The position numbers were made by a program, and so were the translations under genes. From NCBI GenBank assembly GCA_051871555.1, contig JBJECZ010000010.1:1-11905 (forward strand): a stretch of DNA of 11,905 bases, written 5' to 3'. This DNA is from SFTJ01 sp051871555 (GTDB lineage Bacteria > Bacteroidota > Bacteroidia > Bacteroidales > Muribaculaceae). Each line of letters starts with the position of its first letter. The first letter of the stretch is position 1. The notes under the pieces are model-generated. The model did not search any database, was not told the origin of the DNA, and saw only the letters and a program-made list of their open reading frames with translations. Positions 1 through 7,691 of the stretch are shown one piece after another.

Positions 1-1159
1 CGTATTGAGTGAATTGTTGCGAAACAACAAGCTTAGCTAACTTGAGGATATCCTCTTCTTCAACCTTTACTTCGCCGGCTTGAGCAATCTTATCCTTTGC
101 CAATTGCCAGATTAGTTGTGGCTTCATCTTAGGATAGTCTTCTTCGATTTTTTCCGGAGTGTTCTTTTCATCGCGGCTCACAAAGAACTTCTTTAGGAAA
201 GCGTCAGGCAATTCCAAATCGCCGACATGCGATACGATAGCATTTTGGGCGTCAACTGTGAAACGATAGTTGCTGTCGCCCTTCAAAGAAACAGCGATGT
301 CTTCCTTCAATTTTGCTTTGAATTCTTCTTCAGTTTTTACGGTGTCCTTACCAAATGCCATATCAAAGAATTCTTGGTCGAGTTCGGCAGGTTGATTAAC
401 CAAAATATCGGTGATGGTCATCTTGAAGTTGCTTTGAACATTTGCCTTGTCGCGTTCGAGGTTAAGCATCGAACCAAGTTCGCCAAGGTTGCCATCGCAA
501 GTGGCAGCAGGATTAAACACAACTTCTTCGCCTACCTTCTTGCCGGCAAACTTAGCCTTTTCACCATCATTCTTGAAATACTTAGGGCTAACCATAGTGC
601 TTTCAACATTGATGCCGTCTTCTTTGACGCTGCCATCCTCGTTGAGTTCCACCATCGAACCTTTCACGAGAGCATCTTCATTAACTTCTTCGCCCGACAC
701 TTGCTTGCCATAGCGCTTACGGAGCGATTGTGCTTGGTTTTCATACATCTCGTCGTCAACTTCGATGTTGTAGTATGGAATTTCAACCGACTTCAAGTCA
801 ACATCAAATTCAGGAGCAAGGCCCACTTCGAATTTAAAGACAAAATCTTTTTTATCTTCGAAATTGAAAACTGAATCATCCGAAATAATAGGTTCTCCCA
901 AAATGTGCAAATTGTTTTCGTGTATGTATTTTGTGAGTTGTTCGCCAATCTCGTCGTTAACAACTTCGGCAAGAACTTGCTTGCCATAGAATTTCTTCAA
1001 CAGGCTCAATGGAGTGTGGCCAGGACGGAATCCTTTGATTGGGCGCTTTTGACCGATAGTCTTAAGTTCTTTATTTACCTTTTCGGCATAATCAGATTCT
1101 GCGAGTGTGATTGTGATAATGCCATCAACATTACCATTCTTTTCGAAATTTACATTCAT
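1..1159 (-). CDS. tig: Trigger factor, ribosome-associated chaperone (partial, C-terminus beyond left edge)
   Basis: Trigger factor binds the ribosome next to the exit tunnel and shields nascent chains in the cytoplasm. Reading the minus strand from the ATG at 1159-1157 gives 386 uninterrupted residues that run off the window. Family members are roughly 430-450 residues, so about 50-65 are missing. The ribosome-binding signature GFRPGHTP is at residues 43-50 in the N-terminal domain (about 1-115). Residues about 158-250 occupy the place of the FKBP-like PPIase domain but look degenerate: I see no IPGFE-type active-site segment. The rest, rich in Lys and Glu, is the helical C-terminal chaperone domain. 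The ATG is preceded by an A/T-rich leader without a Shine-Dalgarno sequence, normal for Bacteroidota, and by its own promoter. In many bacteria clpP and clpX follow tig, so they may lie just outside the window (inference). Identity is firm. Confidence 0.95.
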   Translation of the reverse strand, partial: MNVNFEKNGNVDGIITITLAESDYAEKVNKELKTIGQKRPIKGFRPGHTPLSLLKKFYGKQVLAEVVNDEIGEQLTKYIHENNLHILGEPIISDDSVFNFEDKKDFVFKFEVGLAPEFDVDLKSVEIPYYNIEVDDEMYENQAQSLRKRYGKQVSGEEVNEDALVKGSMVELNEDGSVKEDGINVESTMVSPKYFKNDGEKAKFAGKKVGEEVVFNPAATCDGNLGELGSMLNLERDKANVQSNFKMTITDILVNQPAELDQEFFDMAFGKDTVKTEEEFKAKLKEDIAVSLKGDSNYRFTVDAQNAIVSHVGDLELPDAFLKKFFVSRDEKNTPEKIEEDYPKMKPQLIWQLAKDKIAQAGEVKVEEEDILKLAKLVVSQQFTQY

Positions 1160-1232
1160 TTTTGAGAAGATATTATTTAAATATACAATTAATTCTATTT
1201 TTCTTTATGGTGCTTTCACACCAAATCGGGTG

Positions 1233-1264
1233 CAAAATTACAATTATTTGTTGCGTTTAACAAA
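1233..1264 (-). promoter_or_regulatory. Bacteroides-type promoter for tig
   Basis: On the minus strand a TTTG (-33 box, 1261-1264) is followed by exactly 20 bases and then TAATTTTG (-7 box, 1233-1240). This matches the known Bacteroides housekeeping consensus TTTG-N19-21-TAnnTTTG. It lies about 74 bases upstream of the tig start codon and downstream of the terminator of the preceding gene, so tig is probably transcribed on its own. The transcription start should fall near 1227-1230, giving a leader of roughly 70 bases. Confidence 0.8.
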
Positions 1265-1327
1265 TTTAGAATTATTTTTTTTGTTTTATTAAGCCGCTTT
1301 TGGTCAGAAACTGGCTAATCAAATGAT

Positions 1328-1368
1328 ATAAAACAACAAAGGCACTCCAACTAAATTGTTGAAATGCC
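1328..1368 (-). terminator. Intrinsic terminator after the M13 peptidase gene
   Basis: On the minus strand the arms at 1358-1368 and 1341-1351 form an 11-position stem (GGCATTTCAAC against GTTGGAGTGCC) with two G-U wobbles and one mismatch. The loop has 6 bases (1352-1357). The stem is followed at once by the T-rich run TTTGTTGTTTT. It starts about 34 bases past the peptidase stop codon and upstream of the tig promoter, exactly where a rho-independent terminator separating the two units would be expected. Confidence 0.82.
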
Positions 1369-1401
1369 CTTATTATATAATGTGGATTATGTTCTAATTT
1401 A

Positions 1402-3432
1402 TTACCAAATCACTACTCTGTCGGCAGGAGCAAGATACATGTTGTCGCCTTCCTCGATATTAAATGCCTTGAAGAAAGTGTCGATGTTGCGGAGCGAACC
1501 GTTCACGCGCCATTTACCAAGTGAATGTACATCAATTTTAGTGCGGCGCAGGATTTCTTGTTCTGTAATGTTGGCAGCCCACACATTGGCATAGCTCAAA
1601 TAGAATCGTTGGTCAGGTGTAAATCCGTCAATTTTATCTTGTGATTTACCCTGATTGGTTTTCTTGAAAGCAGTGTACGATACTCTCAAGCCGCCTTGGT
1701 CGGCAATGTTCTCACCAAGTGTATAAGTGCCGTTGGCATGAGTGTCACCAAGCACAATAATCTTATTGAATTGTTCAACAAGCACTTGTGTCTTAGTCTT
1801 AAACTTGTCGGCGTCTTCTTGGGTCCACCAGTCGGTCATATTTCCGTTTTGGTCAAAACTGCGTCCTTGGTCATCAAATCCATGAGTCATTTCATGTCCT
1901 ATAACCACTCCGATAGCGCCATAATTACATGCGTCATCGGCCTCTGGGTCGAAATATGGAGCCTGAAGGATGCCGGCAGGGAAACAAATTTCATTGGTGG
2001 TGGGGTTATAATACGCGTTAACAGTTTGCGGAGTCATGCCCCACTCGTCGCGGTCAACCGGTTTGCCATATTTCGAAAGCGAATGAGCTGTTTCGAATGC
2101 CATTGCACGTTTTATGTTTTCCCAATACGACAATGTAGCGTCAATGTCAATGCCTGAATAATCTCTCCACTTGTCGGGATAACCAATCTTTACGCTGAAG
2201 CTGTTAAGCTTAACAAGAGCGTTTACTTTGGTTTTGTCGCTCATCCAATCAAGGTTGGCAATGTGTTCAGCAAGCGACACTTTGAGATTATTCACCAATT
2301 TCAACATCTTTTCTTTCGACGAAGCCGGGAAATATTTATTTACGTACAATTCACCAACTGCTTCGCCAAGAACCGAATTCGGCACACTCAAAGCACGTTT
2401 CCATCGCGGTTGTTGCTGTGTTTTTCCCGACATAACATGCGAGAACATTTCAAAGTTGGCATCAACGAATTTGTCGCTCAAATAAGATGCAGCTGAGCTT
2501 ACGATATTATACGAAAGATAATCACGTATTTCCTTGTCACTGAGTGTGCTCATAAGCTCATCGACCTTTGCCAAGGCTTTTGGTTCAGTGATGCAAACTT
2601 TGTCGACACCCTGCAGTCCCATGTCGTTGAAATATTGTGTCCATGCAATGTGCGGGAAATCGGCAGTTGCTTTTGCAATATCATAAATGTTGTACATGCG
2701 CGAAATGTCGCGGCTTTCTTCGCGAGTCATCGTCACCTTTGCCACTTCGGTTTCTATCTTCAACACAGTCTTTGCCACTTGCTTTGCTGCCGATTTCTTG
2801 TATCCTGCAAGCTCCATAACTGTTTTGATATATTCGATATAGGCATTACGAATCTTAGTGCTGTTTTCGTCGTTCTCAAGATAATAGTCGCGGTCACCAA
2901 GGCCTAATCCTGCTTGCGCAGCGTACACAATATTCACGTCGGAATTCTGAAGGTCCGACATAACGAATATGCCAAAGAAGGCGTTGCTTATGCCTTTGTG
3001 CATCCACACCAAAGTGTTAAGTAAGTCGGTGCGTTTCATCGATTGAATCTTTTCCAAATCGGCAGCAATTGGTTTCGCGCCTTCTTCGTTCAAACGAACG
3101 CTGTCCATACCCAACTTAAACAAGTCATTGACCTTCTGACCTACGCTACCCTTTTCGTGCTTGGTCTTGTCGAGATTCAAAATCAAGTCTTTAATTTGTG
3201 CGCGGTTGTTTTCTGCCAATTCATCAAATGTGCCAAAACGTGCATACTGAGGGTCTAAAGGGTTGTTTTTCTGCCATCCACCAGTGGCATACTGATAAAA
3301 ATCCTCTCCAGGAGCAACTGTCAAATCGAGGTTTGCCTTGTCTACTCCCCCTTTTACATTATCACCTGCATTCATTGTTAGTGTTGAAATAAAAGCTAAT
3401 GATAAAACTGATAATTTATACTTATTCATCAT
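1402..3432 (-). CDS. Secreted M13-family zinc metallopeptidase (neprilysin/PepO-like endopeptidase)
   Basis: M13 peptidases are zinc endopeptidases that cut short peptides on the N-terminal side of hydrophobic residues. The protein has 676 residues, the usual size. A Sec signal peptide (two basic residues, hydrophobic run about 7-20, likely cut near A22-G23) sends it to the periplasm; there is no cysteine, so it is not a lipoprotein. Family motifs appear in order: substrate-binding NAYY at 472-475, the zinc motif HEMTH at 513-517 (ligands H513 and H517, catalytic E514), and ENIAD at 574-578, giving third ligand E574 and the supporting D578. Near the C-terminus a DVHSLGKWRVNG segment corresponds to the substrate-binding His and Arg region of neprilysin, and the chain ends in the conserved Trp. 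Two ATG codons stand in tandem (3432 and 3429); either works. It lies 39 bp after the ABC-F gene with no -7 box in between, so the two may be co-transcribed. Substrate unknown. Confidence 0.95.
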   Translation of the reverse strand: MMNKYKLSVLSLAFISTLTMNAGDNVKGGVDKANLDLTVAPGEDFYQYATGGWQKNNPLDPQYARFGTFDELAENNRAQIKDLILNLDKTKHEKGSVGQKVNDLFKLGMDSVRLNEEGAKPIAADLEKIQSMKRTDLLNTLVWMHKGISNAFFGIFVMSDLQNSDVNIVYAAQAGLGLGDRDYYLENDENSTKIRNAYIEYIKTVMELAGYKKSAAKQVAKTVLKIETEVAKVTMTREESRDISRMYNIYDIAKATADFPHIAWTQYFNDMGLQGVDKVCITEPKALAKVDELMSTLSDKEIRDYLSYNIVSSAASYLSDKFVDANFEMFSHVMSGKTQQQPRWKRALSVPNSVLGEAVGELYVNKYFPASSKEKMLKLVNNLKVSLAEHIANLDWMSDKTKVNALVKLNSFSVKIGYPDKWRDYSGIDIDATLSYWENIKRAMAFETAHSLSKYGKPVDRDEWGMTPQTVNAYYNPTTNEICFPAGILQAPYFDPEADDACNYGAIGVVIGHEMTHGFDDQGRSFDQNGNMTDWWTQEDADKFKTKTQVLVEQFNKIIVLGDTHANGTYTLGENIADQGGLRVSYTAFKKTNQGKSQDKIDGFTPDQRFYLSYANVWAANITEQEILRRTKIDVHSLGKWRVNGSLRNIDTFFKAFNIEEGDNMYLAPADRVVIW

Positions 3433-3471
3433 TAATTTTTGTTTAGAATTGTATTATTAATTTTCTGTTTA

Positions 3472-5442
3472 TTAATTGTTTTCAAGTTTATCGAGTTCTT
3501 CTGATGCAATTTCCCACTCACTCATGGTGTTTTCAAGCTTCTTTTGAACCTCGGCATGTTTTTGATAAATATCTGAAGGTAAATCTGAGGTGCCATTTGC
3601 CAACATATCTTCAATTGATTTAATCTCATTTTCGAGTTTTTCAATCATTGCCTCTAATTCCGAAACCCTTTTGCGTGCCTGACGCACTATTTTATCATGT
3701 TCCTTTTGCTCAAAATACGAGCGTTTCGACTCGCTTATTGCTTTTTCTGGAGAAATTGCAGTCGTAGCATTTTTCGTCTGCGAATTAACCGAATTATTCA
3801 ACGTTGGAGTAGGAAGCTCGATGTCGCGCAGATTTTCAAGATTTTTTGCCTGCAAAAAATCATAGATGCCACCAAGATGTTCTTTAACCTTTCCATTGCC
3901 GAACTCATACACCTTCGACACAATCCCATCAAGAAAATCACGGTCGTGCGACACGATGATGGCGGTGCCGTCGTATTCTTTAATAGCTTGCTTTAGTACT
4001 TCTTTAGTTGGAATATCGAGATGGTTAGTGGGTTCGTCGAGGATGAGCAAATTAGCAGGTTCGAGCAACAGCTTAATCATTGCCAAACGCGATTTTTCGC
4101 CACCCGAAAGCACCTTTACATACTTTTCAGAAGCTTCACCCCCAAAGCGAAATGCACCCAAAATGTCGTTGATGCGAGTGCGAATATCCCCCACTGCCAC
4201 GCGGTCGATAGTATCGAAAACCGTTATATCTTGGTCGAGCAATTGAGCTTGATTCTGAGCAAAATATCCGATTTTTACATTATGCCCAAGCTTCAACATA
4301 CCACCATACTGAATCTCATTCATGATGCACTTCACAAGCGTAGATTTTCCTTCGCCGTTTTTGCCTACAAATGCCACCTTTTCACCTCGGTGCAATGTGA
4401 ATGTCACTGAGTCGAACACCTTATGCTCGCCATAATACTTTTCAACATCTTCGGCAATTATGGGATAATCGCCCGAACGAGGCGCCGGTGGAAATTTCAG
4501 ATTAATCCTTGTGTTGTCCACTTGGTCAACTTCAATGCGTTCAATCTTCGACAATTGCTTGATGCGGCTTTGCACCTGAACCGATTTGGTGGGTTTATAC
4601 CTGAACCTTTCAATGAAAGCCTCAGTGTCTTGAATCATTTTCTGTTGATTCTGATATGCGCGCATTTGTTGCTCGATTCTCTCTTTACGCAACTCCAAGA
4701 ATTTTGAATAATTCACGGCATAATCATAAATCTTTCCTAACGATATTTCTATGGTGCGATTTGTAATATTATCTATAAACGCTTTGTCGTGCGAAACAAG
4801 CACAACTGTATTCGCTTTTGTTTTTATGAAATTCTCAAGCCATTGAATCGACTCGATATCCAAATGGTTGGTAGGTTCGTCAAGCAGCAGCACATCAGGC
4901 TTGCGCAGCAACAGCTTCGCCAACTCAATTCGCATACGCCAACCGCCACTGAACTCACTCGTATTGCGCTCGAAATCGGAGCGTTTAAAGCCCAAACCCA
5001 CCAACGTCCTTTCCATCTCAGCCTCACCATTGTCGGATTGATACATAATTTGAAGCTCGGTGTAGTGCGACAGCCGCTCCAAAAGGGTTTGATATTCTTC
5101 GCTTTCGTAGTCGGTACGATTCGAAATCTCAGCATTGAGTCTTTCAATCTTGTCGTCAACCTCTTTTATATGGCTGAATGCTTCGCTCACTTCATCTTTC
5201 AACGATTTGGTGTCGGCAAGCAACATCTGCTGCGGCAAATAGCCTATAGTAATGTCGTTTGGTTTCGACACGTTTCCACTGGTTGGTGATTGCAGCCCTG
5301 CTATAATTTTTAGCATAGTCGACTTTCCGGCGCCGTTTCTGCCCACAAGTGCAATCCTGTCACGTTTGTTAATAACGTAAGTGATATTGTCGAACAACGA
5401 TTTGCTGCTGAACTCAACTGATAAATTCTGTATTGATATCAT
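3472..5442 (-). CDS. ABC-F family ATPase (Uup/YheS-like, ribosome-associated)
   Basis: ABC-F proteins have two fused ATPase domains and no membrane part; characterised members bind the ribosomal E site and relieve stalled translation. Numbering from the ATG at 5442 (656 residues): Walker A GRNGAGKST 34-42, signature FSGGW 164-168, Walker B with D188 and E189, H-switch H218. An arginine- and lysine-rich linker at about 250-310 corresponds to the tRNA-contacting helices. The second domain has Walker A GKNGEGKST 360-368, signature LSGGE 445-449, D469 and E470, and H499. A Ser/Thr/Asn-rich spacer (about 543-573) leads to a charged coiled-coil tail (about 575-656), as in Uup and YheS. The frame stays open 11 codons upstream to a TTG, but that TTG lies inside the -7 promoter box, and MISIQNLSVEF is the typical family N-terminus, so I chose 5442. 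Which ABC-F subfamily, and whether it gives drug resistance, cannot be told from sequence; a housekeeping role is likelier. Confidence 0.93.
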   Translation of the reverse strand: MISIQNLSVEFSSKSLFDNITYVINKRDRIALVGRNGAGKSTMLKIIAGLQSPTSGNVSKPNDITIGYLPQQMLLADTKSLKDEVSEAFSHIKEVDDKIERLNAEISNRTDYESEEYQTLLERLSHYTELQIMYQSDNGEAEMERTLVGLGFKRSDFERNTSEFSGGWRMRIELAKLLLRKPDVLLLDEPTNHLDIESIQWLENFIKTKANTVVLVSHDKAFIDNITNRTIEISLGKIYDYAVNYSKFLELRKERIEQQMRAYQNQQKMIQDTEAFIERFRYKPTKSVQVQSRIKQLSKIERIEVDQVDNTRINLKFPPAPRSGDYPIIAEDVEKYYGEHKVFDSVTFTLHRGEKVAFVGKNGEGKSTLVKCIMNEIQYGGMLKLGHNVKIGYFAQNQAQLLDQDITVFDTIDRVAVGDIRTRINDILGAFRFGGEASEKYVKVLSGGEKSRLAMIKLLLEPANLLILDEPTNHLDIPTKEVLKQAIKEYDGTAIIVSHDRDFLDGIVSKVYEFGNGKVKEHLGGIYDFLQAKNLENLRDIELPTPTLNNSVNSQTKNATTAISPEKAISESKRSYFEQKEHDKIVRQARKRVSELEAMIEKLENEIKSIEDMLANGTSDLPSDIYQKHAEVQKKLENTMSEWEIASEELDKLENN

Positions 5443-5472
5443 CTGATAATTTCCATTTTCGAAAATTGTATG

Positions 5473-5480
5473 CAAAAATA
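5473..5480 (-). promoter_or_regulatory. -7 promoter box for the ABC-F gene
   Basis: The minus strand reads TATTTTTG here, a full match to TAnnTTTG. It lies 30 bases upstream of the chosen ABC-F start. No clear TTTG is found 19-21 bases further upstream, so the -33 element is weak or different. If it is used, transcription begins near 5467-5470 and the leader is only about 25-28 bases. Confidence 0.5.
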
Positions 5481-5556
5481 ATCAATATTATGCGAATTCT
5501 TTCACATTAAATAATAATAAAAACTAAAGACAAGTGGCAAATTGCAACATTTTTAG

Positions 5557-5564
5557 TATTTTTG
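5557..5564 (+). promoter_or_regulatory. -7 promoter box for the uvrB gene cluster
   Basis: The plus strand reads TATTTTTG, a full TAnnTTTG match, 43 bases before the uvrB ATG. A good TTTG at the -33 position is missing. It faces away from the ABC-F box about 76 bases to the left, so the 165-bp gap works as a divergent promoter region. I saw no LexA-like palindrome or other obvious damage-response operator in it. Confidence 0.5.
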
Positions 5565-5607
5565 TAATAATAATCACGAAACTTGTGTACCGATAACAAT
5601 AGTATAG

Positions 5608-7677
5608 ATGGATTTTATATTACATTCCGATTATAAGCCCACTGGCGACCAGCCCAATGCCATTAGAGAGTTGACTGAAGGAGTCAATAATGGAGTGCCA
5701 TACCAAACTCTTTTGGGTGTTACTGGCTCCGGCAAGACTTTCACAATGGCAAATGTAATTGCAAACACTAACAAGCCTACTCTAATATTGTCACACAACA
5801 AGACGTTAGCTGCACAGCTATATGCTGAATTCAAGGCTTTTTTCCCAGAGAATTCGGTACATTACTTTGTGTCGTATTACGATTATTATCAGCCAGAAGC
5901 ATATATACCATCCACCGACAAATACATTGAGAAGGATTTAGCCATTAACGAAGAAATCGACCGATTGCGATTAGCCACCACGGCGGCTTTGCTGTCGGGA
6001 AGGCGCGACATTATTGTTGTTTCGTCGGTTTCTTGCATCTATGGTATGGGTAATCCTGCCGATTTCGACAGCAATGCAATATTTGTTCAAGTGGGTCAAA
6101 ACATCGGCAGGGACCGATTTCTTACAATGTTGGTTGATGCGCTCTATTCTCGCAGCGATGCTCAATATGTTGGCGGCACATTCCGCGTGGTTGGCGACAC
6201 CGTCGACGTTTCGCTTGCTTACGAAAAGATAATGGTGCGAATAATATTCTGGGGCAATGAAATCGAATCGATACAAATACTGGATGTCGACACGCAATTG
6301 CCAACCGAAATTGTCGAAGCATTCAAGATATATCCGGCAAATCTGTTTGTAGCATCTAAAGAACGTGTTATCAAGGCATTAGGACAAATTTCGGTTGACT
6401 TGGGCACTCAAGTAGATATGTTTTATCGCGAGGACCGTCCGGTTGAAGCTCGACGCCTCAAGGAGCGTGTTGAGTATGATATCGAAATGATTCGAGAAGT
6501 TGGATATTGCTCAGGAATTGAGAATTATTCAAGATATTTCGACGGAAGAGAGCCAGGCATGCGCCCGTTCTGCCTTCTTGACTGTTTCCCAAAAGATTTC
6601 TTGACGATAATCGACGAGAGCCATGTCACAGTACCACAAATTCGTGGCATGTATGGCGGCGACCAAGCTCGAAAAATCAATCTTGTTAATTATGGATTCC
6701 GACTTCAGGCAGCTGTCGACAACCGCCCTCTAAAATTTGAGGAGTTTGAATCTCTTACAAATCAGGTAATTTATGTGAGTGCCACCCCTGCCGACTACGA
6801 GCTGGAAAAGAGCGAGGGTATCATAACTGAGCAAATAATCCGTCCAACCGGATTACTTGACCCTCTCATTACGGTGCGTCCTTCACTCGGACAAATCGAC
6901 GACTTGATTAACGAAATTGATATGCGTGTCAAGAAAAATGAACGTACCCTTGTGACCACTCTCACCAAACGCATGGCTGAGGAACTAACGGAATTCCTTT
7001 TAGACCACGATTTGAGAGTGGCATACATTCACTCCGGCGTCGACACAATGGACCGCATTAAGATATTAGACCAACTTCGCTCGGGCGAAATTGATGTGCT
7101 TGTGGGCGTGAACCTGTTGCGTGAAGGTCTCGACCTTCCCGAAGTGTCGTTGGTGGCTATCATCGATGCCGACAAAGAGGGGTTCTTGCGGTCGAATCGC
7201 TCGCTTACCCAAACTGCGGGCCGAGCAGCCCGAAACCTAAATGGCGAAGTAATAATGTATGCCGACAAAATCACGCAGTCAATGCAGCAAACCATCGATG
7301 AGACCGAGCGACGTCGTTCACTGCAGCTTGCCTATAATGCCGAACATGGCATAACACCAAAAGCCATCATCAAGCAACGTAATTCTATAATTGGCGTCGA
7401 CAACGAATTCTCAAACTCAACGTCGGCGTCTGCGCATGGCTCTACGCCAAAACGCAGCTATTCAGCCACATCAAGCATCGATGCCGAATTCAATCCTTCG
7501 GCTGGCATTGCCGCCGACCCGGTTGTACAATATATGAACGAAGCTGATTTGGGCAAAACAATTGAGTTAATTCGCAAAAACATGATAGATGCAGCAAAGA
7601 ATATGGACTTCATTGAGGCAGCCCGACTTCGTGATGAGTTGATAAAGCTTGAGGAGCGCAAAGAGTCGATGAAATAA
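5608..7677 (+). CDS. uvrB: UvrABC system subunit B, damage-verifying DNA helicase
   Basis: UvrB receives damaged DNA from UvrA, checks the lesion by strand separation and recruits UvrC for incision in nucleotide-excision repair. The protein has 689 residues, slightly longer than the usual 660-680. Motifs in order: Walker A GVTGSGKT 37-44 (K43), the DNA-clamping beta-hairpin YYDYYQPEAYIP 90-101, the DESH box 336-339, helicase motif VI QTAGRAAR 535-542, and a C-terminal UVR domain (about 648-683, with EAARLRDEL) that contacts UvrC. Between the motor and the UVR domain, about residues 600-632 form a Ser/Thr/Ala-rich linker that explains much of the extra length. The start ATG follows an A/T-rich leader and gives the family N-terminus (hydrophobic start, then a GDQP segment). 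It is the first gene of a tight three-gene cluster; the next start is 14 bp past its stop. Confidence 0.98.
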   Translation: MDFILHSDYKPTGDQPNAIRELTEGVNNGVPYQTLLGVTGSGKTFTMANVIANTNKPTLILSHNKTLAAQLYAEFKAFFPENSVHYFVSYYDYYQPEAYIPSTDKYIEKDLAINEEIDRLRLATTAALLSGRRDIIVVSSVSCIYGMGNPADFDSNAIFVQVGQNIGRDRFLTMLVDALYSRSDAQYVGGTFRVVGDTVDVSLAYEKIMVRIIFWGNEIESIQILDVDTQLPTEIVEAFKIYPANLFVASKERVIKALGQISVDLGTQVDMFYREDRPVEARRLKERVEYDIEMIREVGYCSGIENYSRYFDGREPGMRPFCLLDCFPKDFLTIIDESHVTVPQIRGMYGGDQARKINLVNYGFRLQAAVDNRPLKFEEFESLTNQVIYVSATPADYELEKSEGIITEQIIRPTGLLDPLITVRPSLGQIDDLINEIDMRVKKNERTLVTTLTKRMAEELTEFLLDHDLRVAYIHSGVDTMDRIKILDQLRSGEIDVLVGVNLLREGLDLPEVSLVAIIDADKEGFLRSNRSLTQTAGRAARNLNGEVIMYADKITQSMQQTIDETERRRSLQLAYNAEHGITPKAIIKQRNSIIGVDNEFSNSTSASAHGSTPKRSYSATSSIDAEFNPSAGIAADPVVQYMNEADLGKTIELIRKNMIDAAKNMDFIEAARLRDELIKLEERKESMK

Positions 7678-7691
7678 CCACATTATTAATT

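Noticed and set aside
227..874. A 215-codon open frame on the plus strand opposite tig
   Set aside because: It is antisense to the clear trigger factor frame, has a Phe-rich unnatural composition and no recognisable motif; a shadow of tig codon usage.
1219..1232. Alternative hairpin (CACC pairing with GGTG) that would compete with the tig leader hairpin, like a switch
   Set aside because: One arm (1228-1232) lies right after the -7 box and would be mostly upstream of the predicted transcription start, so it is probably not in the RNA; the stem is only 4 bp.
3433..3471. Possible promoter or terminator in the gap between the ABC-F and M13 genes
   Set aside because: No TAnnTTTG on the minus strand and no stable hairpin with a T-run; the gap looks like a plain intra-operon spacer.
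4789..5289. A 166-codon plus-strand frame opposite the ABC-F gene
   Set aside because: It overlaps the first ATPase domain antisense and shows no family motif; the ABC-F frame has all expected motifs.
5565..5607. Possible small palindrome in the uvrB leader (TTGT...AACAA) as a damage-response operator
   Set aside because: The arms are too short and A/T-rich, and match no known LexA site; expected by chance in such sequence.
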